From NCBI GenBank assembly GCA_001556995.1, contig LSKF01000048.1, forward strand, positions 1 through 59,736: a stretch of DNA of 59,736 bases. Direction: 5' to 3'. The notes beneath the pieces are model-generated. The model saw only the letters and a list, made by a program, of their open reading frames with translations. It had not been told where the DNA came from and did not search any database. The position numbers were made by a program, and so were the translations under genes. Positions within the stretch are counted from its first letter, which is position 1. Each line of letters starts with the position of its first letter. Origin of the DNA: Erythrobacteraceae bacterium CCH12-C2. GTDB lineage: Bacteria > Pseudomonadota > Alphaproteobacteria > Sphingomonadales > Sphingomonadaceae. Shown here one piece after another: positions 1-8,200 of this stretch.

Positions 1-50
1 GAGCCGATCAGCACCCCCGCCGCCGCAAACGTCATCAATCCGAAGCGCAT
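1..50 (-). CDS. Partial N-terminus of unknown protein downstream of clpA
   Basis: The frame starts with ATG at 50-48 inside a TGATG overlap with the clpA stop (52-50). It reads MRFGLMTFAAAGVLIG and leaves the window. The hydrophobic opening suggests a signal peptide or membrane anchor, but only 16 residues are visible. The overlap suggests it is translated together with clpA. No function can be assigned. Confidence 0.45.
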   Translation of the reverse strand, partial: MRFGLMTFAAAGVLIG

Positions 51-2407
51 CAGCCCTCGTCGGTTTCCGGCGCAGGCTTCTTGGCCGGGGCCTTCTTCTT
101 CGCCGCTGGCTTCTTCGCGGGCTTCACCTTGGGCGGGGCCGGGGTCATTTCGAAGCTCGGCTTGCCGTCCTTCACGGTGACATGCACCTCGCCGCCATCG
201 GCGAGCTTGCCGAACAGCAGTTCCTCGGCGAGCGGCTGCTTGATCTTTTCCTGGATCAGGCGGGCCATCGGACGGGCGCCGTAGAGCTTGTCGTAGCCCT
301 TGTCGGCGAGCCACGAACGCGCATCGCTGTCGAACTGGATGTGGACATTCTGTTCGGCCAGCTGAAGCTCCAGCTGGAGGATGAACTTGTCGACCACGCG
401 GGCCACGGTGCTCTTGCCGAGATAGGCGAAGGGCACGATCGCATCCAAGCGGTTGCGGAATTCGGGGGTGAACATCTTCTTCACCGCCTCATCGCCCGCA
501 TCTTCCTTCGACACGTCGCCAAAGCCGATGCCCTGCCGCGCCATGTCGGCCGCGCCGGCATTGGTGGTCATGATCAGCACCACGTTGCGGAAATCGACTG
601 TCTTGCCGTGGTGATCGGTAAGCCGCCCGTTGTCCATCACCTGCAGCAGGATGTTGAACAGATCGGGGTGGGCTTTCTCGATTTCGTCGAGCAGCAACAC
701 GCAATGCGGGTTCTGGTCGATGGCATCGGTGAGCAGGCCGCCCTGATCATAGCCAACATAGCCCGGGGGCGCGCCGATCAGGCGGGAGACGCTGTGGCGC
801 TCCATGTATTCCGACATGTCGAAGCGCTTGAGCTCGATCCCCATGATCGTGGCGAGCTGGCGGGCGACTTCGGTCTTGCCGACGCCGGTGGGGCCGGAGA
901 ACAGGAACGAGCCAATCGGCTTGTCTGGATCGCGCAGCCCTGCGCGGCTCAGCTTCATCGCGGTGGCAAGGCGGGTGATTGCCTCGTCCTGGCCGAACAC
1001 GACGTGCTTGAGATCGCGTTCGAGGTTTTCGAGCGCCTTCTTGTCGTCCTTGCTGACCGACTTGGGGGGGATGCGCGCCATGGTCGCGATCACCTGTTCG
1101 ATCTCGCGCGCGGTGATGGTCTTCTTGCGGCGGCTTGGCGGCACCAACATCTGCATCGCGCCGACTTCGTCGATCACGTCGATCGCCTTGTCGGGAAGCT
1201 TGCGGTCATTGATGTAGCGCGCAGAGAGTTCCACCGCGGTCTTGATCGCGTCGGGGGTGTACTTGACCTTGTGGTGATCTTCGAAGGCGCTGCGCAGGCC
1301 CTTGAGGATCTTGATCGTGTCCTCGATGGTCGGCTCGTTCACATCGATCTTCTGGAAGCGGCGCAGCAGCGCGCGGTCCTTTTCGAAGTGGTTGCGGAAT
1401 TCCTTGTAGGTGGTCGAACCGATGCAGCGGATCGCGCCGCTCGACAGGGCCGGCTTGAGCAGGTTCGAGGCGTCCATCGCCCCGCCACTAGTCGCCCCGG
1501 CACCGATCACGGTGTGGATTTCATCGATGAACAGCACCGCGTTGGGCATGGCCTCAAGCTCGTTGACGACCTGCTTCAGTCGCTCCTCAAAGTCGCCGCG
1601 GTAGCGCGTGCCTGCGAGCAACGCGCCCATGTCGAGCGAGTAAATCACCGCTTCGGCGAGAACTTCGGGCACATCGCCCTCAACGATCTTGCGCGCGAGG
1701 CCTTCCGCAATCGCGGTTTTTCCGACGCCGGGATCGCCGACATAGAGCGGGTTGTTCTTCGACCGTCGGCATAGGATCTGGATCGTGCGGTCGACCTCCG
1801 GCCCGCGTCCGATCAGCGGGTCGATCTTGCCGTTTTCCGCCTTGGCGTTGAGGTTCACCGTGAACTGGTCGAGCGCGGTTTCCTTCTTGTTGCCGCCGCT
1901 CTCCTTGGTCTTTTCCGTCTCTTCCTGCTTGTCGGTGCCCTGCGGCGCCTTGCTTTCGATCTGGCGGCCGCCCTTGCCGATGCCGTGGCTGATATAGCTC
2001 ACCGCATCGAGCCGGCTCATGTCCTGCTGCTGGAGGAAATAGACCGCGTAGCTATCCCGCTCGGAGAACAGCGCGACGAGCACGTTGGCGCCCGTGACCG
2101 TGTCCTTGCCTGAGGACTGGACATGCAGGATCGCGCGCTGGATCACCCGCTGGAAGCCCGCCGTGGGCTGGGGGTCGGCCCCCTCTTCCGTCTTAAGTGA
2201 TTGATATTCTTGATCAAGATACTGCTTCACCACCTCGCCAAGCTCGGCCAGGTCGACCCCGCAGGCGGCCATCACCTGCGCTGCATCCTCATCATCGATC
2301 AGCGCCAGCAGCAGGTGTTCAAGCGTGGCATATTCGTGCCGCCGTTCGGACGCATTGCCGAGCGCGTTGTGCAGCGTGCGTTCGAGGTTCTGGGCGAAGC
2401 TGGGCAT
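50..2407 (-). CDS. clpA: ATP-dependent Clp protease ATP-binding subunit ClpA
   Basis: This is the AAA+ unfoldase that feeds substrates, including N-end-rule proteins, to ClpP in the cytoplasm. At 785 residues it has the usual ClpA length. The double Clp N-domain covers about residues 1-145 (motif ATLEHLLLALIDDEDA). Walker A of the first AAA domain is GDPGVGKT at 224-231, followed by Walker B (LFIDEIHT); Walker A of the second AAA domain (GPTGVGKT) is near 504. It lacks the long middle coiled coil of ClpB. The C-terminus is an unusual Lys/Pro/Ala-rich tail of about 30 residues. No clpS adaptor gene is visible upstream, where a DUF1192 gene lies instead. A CCCCATAT string (2474-2481, minus strand) resembles a heat-shock -10 element, but no -35 is correctly spaced, so I do not call a promoter. 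Confidence 0.97.
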   Translation of the reverse strand: MPSFAQNLERTLHNALGNASERRHEYATLEHLLLALIDDEDAAQVMAACGVDLAELGEVVKQYLDQEYQSLKTEEGADPQPTAGFQRVIQRAILHVQSSGKDTVTGANVLVALFSERDSYAVYFLQQQDMSRLDAVSYISHGIGKGGRQIESKAPQGTDKQEETEKTKESGGNKKETALDQFTVNLNAKAENGKIDPLIGRGPEVDRTIQILCRRSKNNPLYVGDPGVGKTAIAEGLARKIVEGDVPEVLAEAVIYSLDMGALLAGTRYRGDFEERLKQVVNELEAMPNAVLFIDEIHTVIGAGATSGGAMDASNLLKPALSSGAIRCIGSTTYKEFRNHFEKDRALLRRFQKIDVNEPTIEDTIKILKGLRSAFEDHHKVKYTPDAIKTAVELSARYINDRKLPDKAIDVIDEVGAMQMLVPPSRRKKTITAREIEQVIATMARIPPKSVSKDDKKALENLERDLKHVVFGQDEAITRLATAMKLSRAGLRDPDKPIGSFLFSGPTGVGKTEVARQLATIMGIELKRFDMSEYMERHSVSRLIGAPPGYVGYDQGGLLTDAIDQNPHCVLLLDEIEKAHPDLFNILLQVMDNGRLTDHHGKTVDFRNVVLIMTTNAGAADMARQGIGFGDVSKEDAGDEAVKKMFTPEFRNRLDAIVPFAYLGKSTVARVVDKFILQLELQLAEQNVHIQFDSDARSWLADKGYDKLYGARPMARLIQEKIKQPLAEELLFGKLADGGEVHVTVKDGKPSFEMTPAPPKVKPAKKPAAKKKAPAKKPAPETDEG

Positions 2408-2538
2408 GGGAGGGGCCTTTCAGCGGGCGGTGGATGCTCGTGGCGAAGGAGCGGGGGGAGCCATTTCAAGGCAATATGGGGACGGGGGCGCGGAATGCGA
2501 ATCCCCGACGCCAAGAACGACGTGTCGCGGGGTGAATT

Positions 2539-2742
2539 TCATCCACCCCCCTTTGCAAATAATGCATCAGCGGCAGCGCGGTGGGCGGCGGCCTTGTCGC
2601 GGCGCGCTCTCACGCGGGCGATTTCGGCTTCCAGCAGCGCGATCCGCTCCGCCAATTCGGCTTGAGAGTAAGGGGCGAGGTCTTCGCCGGCGAGGCGACT
2701 CGCCGCGTCTCCTTGGGGCCGTGGGCGATCGGGTTCTTCCAT
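2539..2742 (-). CDS. DUF1192 family small protein
   Basis: This is a 67-residue protein starting MEEPDRPRPQ at 2742. A Leu/Glu/Arg-rich helix in its C-terminal half (AELAERIALLEAEIARVRAR) is typical of the small alphaproteobacterial DUF1192 family, whose function is unknown. The frame stays open upstream to 2979, but that extension overlaps the divergent oxidoreductase gene and has no conserved look, so the internal ATG is preferred. The helix suggests a short coiled coil. It sits between clpA and a divergent quinone oxidoreductase. Confidence 0.8.
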   Translation of the reverse strand: MEEPDRPRPQGDAASRLAGEDLAPYSQAELAERIALLEAEIARVRARRDKAAAHRAAADALFAKGGG

Positions 2743-2845
2743 TCGGATGCAGCATCGCCCGCCAAGCGCCTTGCTGTCAATCGGCGAGACGGTTATTCGC
2801 CCTGCCAGGTTGGTCGATGGGGCATGGTTAAGGGGAATAAAGGTG

Positions 2846-3868
2846 ATGGTCGCAAGCAATGGGGCAGACCTGCCCGAGACCATGCAAACGATTGGCTTTG
2901 ATGCGCCGGGCGGGCCCGAGGTTCTGCGGCTCCAATCTTCCCCGCTGCCGCGTCTGCGCCCCGATGATGTGCTGATCAAGGTCGCCTATGCCGGGATCAA
3001 CCGTCCCGATTGCCTGCAACGCGCCGGGATGTACCCCGCCCCGCCGGGGGCCTCGCCGCTGCTTGGGCTCGAAGTTGCGGGCGAGATCGTGGCGGTGGGC
3101 AATGAAGTCCCGCGCGAGATGATCGGGCAAATCGTCGCCGCGCTCACCCCCGGCGGCGGCTATGCCGAATATTGCGCGGCGCATTGGCAGCACTGTCTGC
3201 CTGTGCCCGAGGGGATGATGCTCTCCGAAGCCGCAGCGCTGCCCGAAACCCTGTTCACCGTGTGGCACAACCTGTTCGAACGCGGCCTTGCGCGCGATGG
3301 CGAGAGCGTGCTGGTGCATGGCGGCACCAGCGGGATCGGGACCATGGCGATCATGATCGCCAAGGCGTTCGGCATGGAAGTGATCGTGACCTGCGGCGAT
3401 GAGGCTAAATGCGCCGCCGCCACGCGGATTGGTGCGGATTTGGCGATCAACTACCGCGAGACGGACTTCACCGAGGCGGTGATGGCGCACACGGCAGGCA
3501 AGGGCGTCCACGTGGTGCTCGACATGGTTTCGGGCGATTACGTGCCGCGCAATCTCAGATGCCTGGCCGAGGATGGCCGCCATGTGACCATCGCCGTGCT
3601 GGGCGGGGCGCGGGCCGAGATCAATATGGCGCTGGTGATGATGAAGCGCCTGACGCTCACCGGATCGACCCTGCGCCCCCGCTCTGACGCGTTCAAGGCG
3701 GCGCTGACGGACGAGATCGCCGCCAATGCCTGGCCGCTGTTCGCCGATGGCGAGCTTTCGCCGGTGATGGACATGACCTTCCCCCTCTCAGAAGCTGCCG
3801 CCGCGCACGCGCGGATGGAAAAGGGCGACCATGTCGGCAAAATCGTGCTGGAGGTGGCGGGTGGCTGA
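2846..3868 (+). CDS. NAD(P)H-quinone oxidoreductase (PIG3-type, zinc-independent MDR)
   Basis: This is a cytosolic medium-chain dehydrogenase/reductase predicted to reduce quinones with NAD(P)H. It has 340 residues from ATG 2846, which has purine-rich AAGGGG and AAAGG upstream; a later ATG at 2882 is possible. The N-terminal GroES-like domain contains YAGINRPDCLQRAGMYPAPPG, typical of the PIG3 branch. The Rossmann part has the glycine motif VHGGTSGIGTMAI. No catalytic zinc ligands are evident. Its 3' end overlaps the following glutathione S-transferase gene by 8 bases, so the two are probably co-translated and may form a small redox-detoxification unit. Confidence 0.9.
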   Translation: MVASNGADLPETMQTIGFDAPGGPEVLRLQSSPLPRLRPDDVLIKVAYAGINRPDCLQRAGMYPAPPGASPLLGLEVAGEIVAVGNEVPREMIGQIVAALTPGGGYAEYCAAHWQHCLPVPEGMMLSEAAALPETLFTVWHNLFERGLARDGESVLVHGGTSGIGTMAIMIAKAFGMEVIVTCGDEAKCAAATRIGADLAINYRETDFTEAVMAHTAGKGVHVVLDMVSGDYVPRNLRCLAEDGRHVTIAVLGGARAEINMALVMMKRLTLTGSTLRPRSDAFKAALTDEIAANAWPLFADGELSPVMDMTFPLSEAAAAHARMEKGDHVGKIVLEVAGG

Positions 3869-4490
3869 GGCGCTGACCCTCCACGAAGACCCTCGCAGCG
3901 GGAATTGCTACAAGATCAAGCTCACCGCCGCACTGCTCGGCTTGCCGCTGGCGACGCGGGCCTATGACATCATGAAGGGCGAGACCCGGACTCCGGAGTT
4001 CCTCGCCACCGTCAACGCCAATGGCCGCATTCCGGTGCTCCAGATCGGGGAAGGGCCCAAGGCGCGCTTTCTGCCCGAGAGCAACGCCGCATGCTGGTAT
4101 CTCGCCCATGGCTCGGCGCTGATCCCGGCGGATCGCTTTGCACAGGCCGATATGCTGCGCTGGATGTTCTTCGAGCAGTACAATCACGAACCCAATGTCG
4201 CCACCTTGCGCTTCTGGCTGCGCTTTGTGGGTGAGGCGCAGCTCTCGCCCGAGCAACGCGCACAGATCATGCCCAAGCGGATGGCAGGCTGCTCCGCGCT
4301 TGAGTTGATGGACAAGCATCTGGCGAACCACGACTTCTTTTGCGGCGATGCCGTGACGCTCGCCGATATCGCGCTGTTTGCCTATACCCACGTCGCGGAG
4401 GAAGGCGGCTTTGGCCTATGCGATTACCGCGCGATTGGCGGATGGATTGCGCGCGTGCAGAGCCTGCCGCAGTTTGTTGCGATGGACTGA
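3861..4490 (+). CDS. Glutathione S-transferase family protein
   Basis: It is a predicted cytosolic glutathione S-transferase of 209 residues. I chose GTG at 3861, which overlaps the preceding stop (3866-3868), because GGAG lies at 3850-3853 and the product begins directly with the thioredoxin-fold strand VAEALTLHEDPRSGNCYKIKL. The Ser/Asn/Cys cluster in SGNCYK sits where the glutathione-activating residue is expected. The all-helical C-terminal domain follows from about residue 90 (CGDAVTLADIALFAYTHVAEE). The substrate is unknown. Translational coupling to the quinone oxidoreductase suggests handling of electrophiles or oxidized compounds. Confidence 0.88.
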   Translation: MAEALTLHEDPRSGNCYKIKLTAALLGLPLATRAYDIMKGETRTPEFLATVNANGRIPVLQIGEGPKARFLPESNAACWYLAHGSALIPADRFAQADMLRWMFFEQYNHEPNVATLRFWLRFVGEAQLSPEQRAQIMPKRMAGCSALELMDKHLANHDFFCGDAVTLADIALFAYTHVAEEGGFGLCDYRAIGGWIARVQSLPQFVAMD

Positions 4491-4554
4491 CCCACACACC
4501 GGACACCCCGGCGGCGAACAGTTTCGCGCACCGGGGTGAACCGATCAGTCGGGA

Positions 4555-4926
4555 TTAGATTTCAAGACCCTTTTCGATGATGCGCAGCTTGTGCCGCGCC
4601 ATCGCGAGGTTCGCTTTGGTCTTGTCGAGCGCCAGATAGATAAACAGGCCCTTGCCGGACTCGGAGGTTGCGGGCCGGATCATGTGAATTTGGCTCTCGA
4701 GCGTGATGAGGATGTCTTCGATGCCCTCTTTGATGCCGAGATTTTTCATTGTTTCGTACTTTGCGCGCAACACATTGGTGTTGCCGGCCGCGGCCACTTC
4801 GAGATTGGGACCCTTTGCCGAACTCTGTTCGGTGGCCAGCGCCATGCCTGACGCGACATCAACCAGCGCTACGGCCAGTGCACCGTCAATGGTCATGCAT
4901 TCGGCCAGCTTTTCTTTGTAACTCAT
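4555..4926 (-). CDS. Roadblock/LC7-like protein (short form)
   Basis: It is a 123-residue protein, MSYKEKLAECMTIDGALAVA..., with the alpha/beta pattern of roadblock/longin-type domains. The segment NLEVAAAGNTNVLRAKYETM, followed by GIEDILITLESQIHMIRP, is characteristic of a widespread small bacterial roadblock-like group. Such proteins often partner with Ras-like GTPases or histidine-kinase signalling modules, but no GTPase is visible here. ATG 4926 has a strong AGGAG (4935-4939) 8 bases upstream, which supports independent initiation. The reading frame is nonetheless open in frame upstream to 5547, so a longer PAS-roadblock fusion is also possible (see the next entry). Confidence 0.75.
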   Translation of the reverse strand: MSYKEKLAECMTIDGALAVALVDVASGMALATEQSSAKGPNLEVAAAGNTNVLRAKYETMKNLGIKEGIEDILITLESQIHMIRPATSESGKGLFIYLALDKTKANLAMARHKLRIIEKGLEI

Positions 4927-5547
4927 AATGATTCTCCTGATTTGGGACTTAGTGAAACCAATGGGCGGGTTGCCCGGGACGGGGTCTTGTGTTGCTGTCT
5001 TGCCGCCGGCCTCGGGCGGAAGAGGTGCTTCGGCGAGTCCATCGGTCGCGGCATGTCCAGAGCGTCTGGCAGCGTCCGCTTCGCAGAAGGTGATGATACC
5101 GACCACAGAGTCTACGTGCAGGCCATCGCTGGCGCAGGGTAGAACGATCGCTCGGTAAAGGATTTCGACCCCAAGCTCGTCAAAGAATTCCGCTTCGAAG
5201 CCAACCGGGGCGCGATTGGCGATGGGTTCGAGAACGTGATCTGTCACCCGCGACACCAACGTGCGACCGGGAATATCTGAGACGGCGACAGGCAGGCTCG
5301 GGACGGGCATGGGCAACGCCTTGCCGATCATCACAACCTGTCCACCAAATTCGCTGTCGATCGCAATCACAATGGCATGGTCTGTGAAGGCCCAGCGCGC
5401 GTCGTTCATCAGCGCATCTGCCGAAGGCAGTTTGTCGTCGTGACATAGGCTGCGCCAGAGGTGAAATACCTGGAGGTGCCCGCGCCGTTCTACGGGTTGA
5501 GCGTGGCCGTATTCGCCAAAATGGCGGCTAGTAGTCCGATCGAGCAT
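4555..5547 (-). CDS. Possible long form: PAS_5-like sensor region in frame with roadblock domain
   Basis: From ATG 5547 the frame runs 330 codons without a stop into the roadblock gene. Residues about 28-150 look protein-coding. They contain FHLWRSLCHDDKLPSADALM and YRAIVLPCASDGLHVDSVVG, which resemble the start and the last strands of the PAS_5 sensor family (trWrslrg...lPsr and lPLs.dG..vd.v.g). A Pro/Ala/Gly-rich linker of about 55 residues then joins it to the roadblock domain at residue 208. Either this is one fused protein with an internal second start, or a PAS gene has lost its stop codon. No good Shine-Dalgarno precedes 5547, and the flanking DNA is AT-rich compared with the rest of the window. 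Confidence 0.45.
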   Translation of the reverse strand: MLDRTTSRHFGEYGHAQPVERRGHLQVFHLWRSLCHDDKLPSADALMNDARWAFTDHAIVIAIDSEFGGQVVMIGKALPMPVPSLPVAVSDIPGRTLVSRVTDHVLEPIANRAPVGFEAEFFDELGVEILYRAIVLPCASDGLHVDSVVGIITFCEADAARRSGHAATDGLAEAPLPPEAGGKTATQDPVPGNPPIGFTKSQIRRIIMSYKEKLAECMTIDGALAVALVDVASGMALATEQSSAKGPNLEVAAAGNTNVLRAKYETMKNLGIKEGIEDILITLESQIHMIRPATSESGKGLFIYLALDKTKANLAMARHKLRIIEKGLEI

Positions 5548-5950
5548 AACTTGCTTGTCGTCGCCATCGAGGAAGAGGAGAGGAGGTCTTCCTTGCGAAG
5601 GTACGCAACAACTGGTTTCATGAGCGTTAATTTATACGAATATTATTAGAGATGTGTCGCAGCTTTTCACATTGAAAAATTGACACTTATTTGTGTCAGG
5701 TTAAGGTAACAAATCGCGGCTGATCAGGGCTGCTTCTGAGCAGCGTCAGCGATCGTGGATTGGATTGCGCCAAATGGCTTGATTTGTCGTATTCCTGCCA
5801 TAAACTGAGGCTCCTTTGCGAAGCGGAGATTGCCGTCCAACCACAACAACTCTGTGGAATGACGCGAAACCGTCATTTGCCTGTGAGTCGGCTGTAACAA
5901 TTCCCTGTCATGGGGACGTCTCAGCGAGACAAGACACTCAGGGATTATGC
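5548..5950. other. 403-base intergenic region, AT-rich, with dyads and candidate promoters
   Basis: No supported gene lies here. The middle of the region is clearly richer in A/T than its surroundings. It holds two dyads at 5664-5698 (listed separately). It also has two plus-strand promoter-like pairs that could serve the gene at 5951: TTGACA (5680-5685) with TAAGGT (5702-5707), and TTGATT (5779-5784) with TAAACT (5801-5806). A 43-codon minus-strand frame (5490-5621) was considered and not accepted. Confidence 0.5.
5664..5698. promoter_or_regulatory. Two adjacent dyads, candidate operator
   Basis: TTTTCA-CAT-TGAAAA (5664-5678) is followed directly by TGACAC-TTATTT-GTGTCA (5681-5698); both have perfect 6-base arms. 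The second dyad overlaps the TTGACA of a plausible plus-strand promoter whose -10 would be TAAGGT at 5702-5707. That is the expected place for a repressor site between the PAS/roadblock gene and the phosphatase gene. The binding protein is unknown. Confidence 0.4.
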
Positions 5951-6865
5951 ATGACCGGTGCCGAACTGTCTGATCTGATCAGTGCCAACATCACCAGCTT
6001 CCCGCTGGCTTCTCCCCGCACGCCTGAGCCAGAAGGCGAGCGGCGCAGCTATCGCACGATCTGGATCAGCGACGTCCACCTCGGCACCAAGGGGTGCAAT
6101 GCCGATCTGCTGATCGACTTCCTCGACCATGTCGACAGCGAAACGATGTATCTGGTCGGCGACATCATCGATGGCTGGCGGCTGAAGAAGAAGTTCTACT
6201 GGCCTGCCGCGCACAACGACATCGTCTGGCGCATCATGAAGCGCGCTCGCCGCGGCACGCGGGTGGTCTACATCCCCGGCAACCATGACGAGATGTTCCG
6301 CCAGTTCACCGGACTCAACTTCGGCGGCATCGAAATCCGCCGCGCCGCCTTCCACGACACCGCCGATGGCCGCCGCCTGATGGTGCTGCATGGCGATGAA
6401 TTCGACGCGGTGATGCTCTCGCACCGCTGGCTCGCTTTCGTGGGCGATCATGCCTATCACCTGATGATGAAGCTGAATGTCACGGTCAACACCGTGCGCC
6501 GCTGGATGGGCAAGCCCTATTGGTCGCTCAGCAAGGCGGCCAAGCACAAGGTCAAGAACGCGGTCGAGTTCATCGGCAAGTACGAAGAAGCCGTTGCCCG
6601 TGCGGCAGGTGAGCGCGGGGTCGATGGCGTGGTCTGCGGCCACATCCACACCGCCGAATTCCGCATGTTCCAACACAACGGCAAGGCGGTCGAATACTGG
6701 AACGATGGCGACTGGGTCGAAGGCTGCAACGCGCTGGTCGAGCATCACGATGGTCGCCTGGAAATCCTGCACTGGCCTGACGAGATCAAGCGTCGCGAGG
6801 CGGGTGAGGGCGAAGCGCCATCAGCCGAACCGGCCGCGGTCAACCGGGATCGGGAGGCGGCGTGA
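5951..6865 (+). CDS. UDP-2,3-diacylglucosamine diphosphatase-like metallophosphoesterase
   Basis: It is a calcineurin-like phosphoesterase of 304 residues from ATG 5951, with AGGG about 7 bases upstream. All metal-binding blocks of the family are visible: WISDVHLGTKG near residue 38, GDIIDGW near 70, GNHDE near 111, LHGDEFD near 146, and GHIHTAE near 231. The family includes LpxH-type enzymes of lipid A synthesis. This longer alphaproteobacterial branch usually travels with a glycosyltransferase, as here, so the true substrate may differ from that of LpxH. Its stop overlaps the GTG start of the next gene (GTGA). Confidence 0.85.
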   Translation: MTGAELSDLISANITSFPLASPRTPEPEGERRSYRTIWISDVHLGTKGCNADLLIDFLDHVDSETMYLVGDIIDGWRLKKKFYWPAAHNDIVWRIMKRARRGTRVVYIPGNHDEMFRQFTGLNFGGIEIRRAAFHDTADGRRLMVLHGDEFDAVMLSHRWLAFVGDHAYHLMMKLNVTVNTVRRWMGKPYWSLSKAAKHKVKNAVEFIGKYEEAVARAAGERGVDGVVCGHIHTAEFRMFQHNGKAVEYWNDGDWVEGCNALVEHHDGRLEILHWPDEIKRREAGEGEAPSAEPAAVNRDREAA

Positions 6866-7977
6866 ACCGGCTGACCTCGATCGTTCCTGATCCGGCACTG
6901 CACGTTCCGCCCCGTTCCGCCGCGATTGTCCCTTCCTCGATCGCCATCGTCACCGATGCGTGGCACCCGCAAACCAATGGCGTGGTCCGCACGCTCTCGA
7001 CCACCTGCGAGATGCTGCGGGCGTGGGGCCATCACGTCACGGTGATCTCGCCCGAGGCCTATCCTTCCGTGCCCGCTCCGACCTACCCGGAAATCCGCCT
7101 CGCGCTCACCGCGCCGGGCGCGGTTGGGAGGCAGCTCGCCAAAACCGCCCCCGAAGCGGTTCATATCGCCACCGAAGGCCCGCTCGGCTTTGCGGCGCGG
7201 CGTTACTGCCTCAGCCGCAAGGTGCCCTTCACCACCGCCTATCACACCCAGTTCCCCGATTACCTCGCGCGCCGCACGGGCCTGCCGGCGAGCGCCTTCT
7301 GGCCCTATATCCGCTGGTTCCACCGCCCGGCGCAGCGGATCATGGTGGCGACCGAGACGATCCGAGCACAGCTGCGCGAACAGGGGCTGACCCAGCTCAC
7401 CCATTGGAGCCGTGGGGTGGACCTGTCGTGCTTCTCCCCCGACGCGCCGCCGCCGCCCGAATATGCGAGGCTTGAGGGGCCGATCCTGCTCTATGTCGGG
7501 CGGGTTGCGGTTGAGAAGAACATCGAGGCGTTCCTCGCCTGTCCCTATCCCGGCACCAAGGTGGTGGTGGGCGATGGCCCGGCCCGCGCCGCGCTTGCGG
7601 CGAAGTTCCCGCAGGCGCTGTTCCTTGGCAAGCGCACCGGAGTTGAGCTCGCAGGCTGCTATGCCGGGGCTGACGTGTTTGTCTTCCCCAGTCGCACCGA
7701 CACTTTCGGCCTCGTCATGATCGAAGCGCTGGCCTGCGGCACCCCGGTCGCCGCCTTCCCGGTGCCGGGACCGCTCGATATTCTCACCAGCGAAGTCGGC
7801 GCCATGTCCGATGATCTCACGCGCGCGATCGACGCCGCCCGCTATTGCGACCGCGCCCGCTGCGTCGAATATGGGGCCAGCTACAGCTGGGAGGCGGCCA
7901 CCCGGCAGTTCCTGGCCGGGCTGGTGGCGCTGGAGGAAGAAGAGGCGGTTTCGCTGCAGGCCATGCCTGCGTTTTGA
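6862..7977 (+). CDS. Glycosyltransferase family 4-type (GT-B) protein
   Basis: It has 371 residues and starts with GTG 6862 in a GTGA overlap with the preceding phosphatase, so the two are translationally coupled. After about 30 residues the typical N-terminal strand of a GT-B enzyme appears (IAIVTDAWHPQTNGVVRTL), including the NGV loop found in mannosyltransferase-like members. The C-terminal domain has LYVGRVAVEKNIEAFL and the nucleotide-sugar motif RTDTFGLVMIEALACGTPVAAF. The product is cytosolic or membrane-associated and probably adds a sugar to a lipid or polysaccharide. The pairing suggests a common glycolipid pathway, which is inference. Confidence 0.88.
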   Translation: MNRLTSIVPDPALHVPPRSAAIVPSSIAIVTDAWHPQTNGVVRTLSTTCEMLRAWGHHVTVISPEAYPSVPAPTYPEIRLALTAPGAVGRQLAKTAPEAVHIATEGPLGFAARRYCLSRKVPFTTAYHTQFPDYLARRTGLPASAFWPYIRWFHRPAQRIMVATETIRAQLREQGLTQLTHWSRGVDLSCFSPDAPPPPEYARLEGPILLYVGRVAVEKNIEAFLACPYPGTKVVVGDGPARAALAAKFPQALFLGKRTGVELAGCYAGADVFVFPSRTDTFGLVMIEALACGTPVAAFPVPGPLDILTSEVGAMSDDLTRAIDAARYCDRARCVEYGASYSWEAATRQFLAGLVALEEEEAVSLQAMPAF

Positions 7978-8002
7978 TGCGAAATCGCGCTATGGCGCGA
8001 TG

Positions 8003-8089
8003 CAGACCACCCGCCCCGCCTCTCCACCGGGCCACCAATAGTGCCACTACGTTCTGGTGGCCCGGTGGAGAGGCGGGGCGGGTGGTCTG
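8003..8089. repeat. Perfect 35-bp inverted repeat with 17-base loop
   Basis: Arms 8003-8037 and 8055-8089 are exact reverse complements (cagaccacccgccccgcctc... against its complement). The loop is atagtgccactacgttc. No T-run follows on either strand, so this is not a classical terminator. It lies between the glycosyltransferase (ends 7977) and trcR (8201). It could act as a cruciform, a very strong RNA hairpin or a mobile palindrome. Confidence 0.9.
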
Positions 8090-8200
8090 AAGCCAAAGCG
8101 AATCCATTCCTTGCCGTTTCGCGGCATATCGCTTATCTGATCCGGCAACGCGGCCGCTCCGAAAGGGGCGGCCCTTCTATTTTTAACGGAGATTCCCCCC

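Noticed and set aside
2463..2481. Heat-shock promoter in front of clpA (CTTGAAA and CCCCATAT)
   Set aside because: The two elements occur in the wrong order and spacing for a sigma-32 promoter.
5490..5621. 43-codon minus-strand frame (MKPVVAYLRKEDLL...)
   Set aside because: It has no ribosome-binding site or recognisable family, and it overlaps the start of the PAS-like frame. It could be a remnant, but the evidence is too thin.
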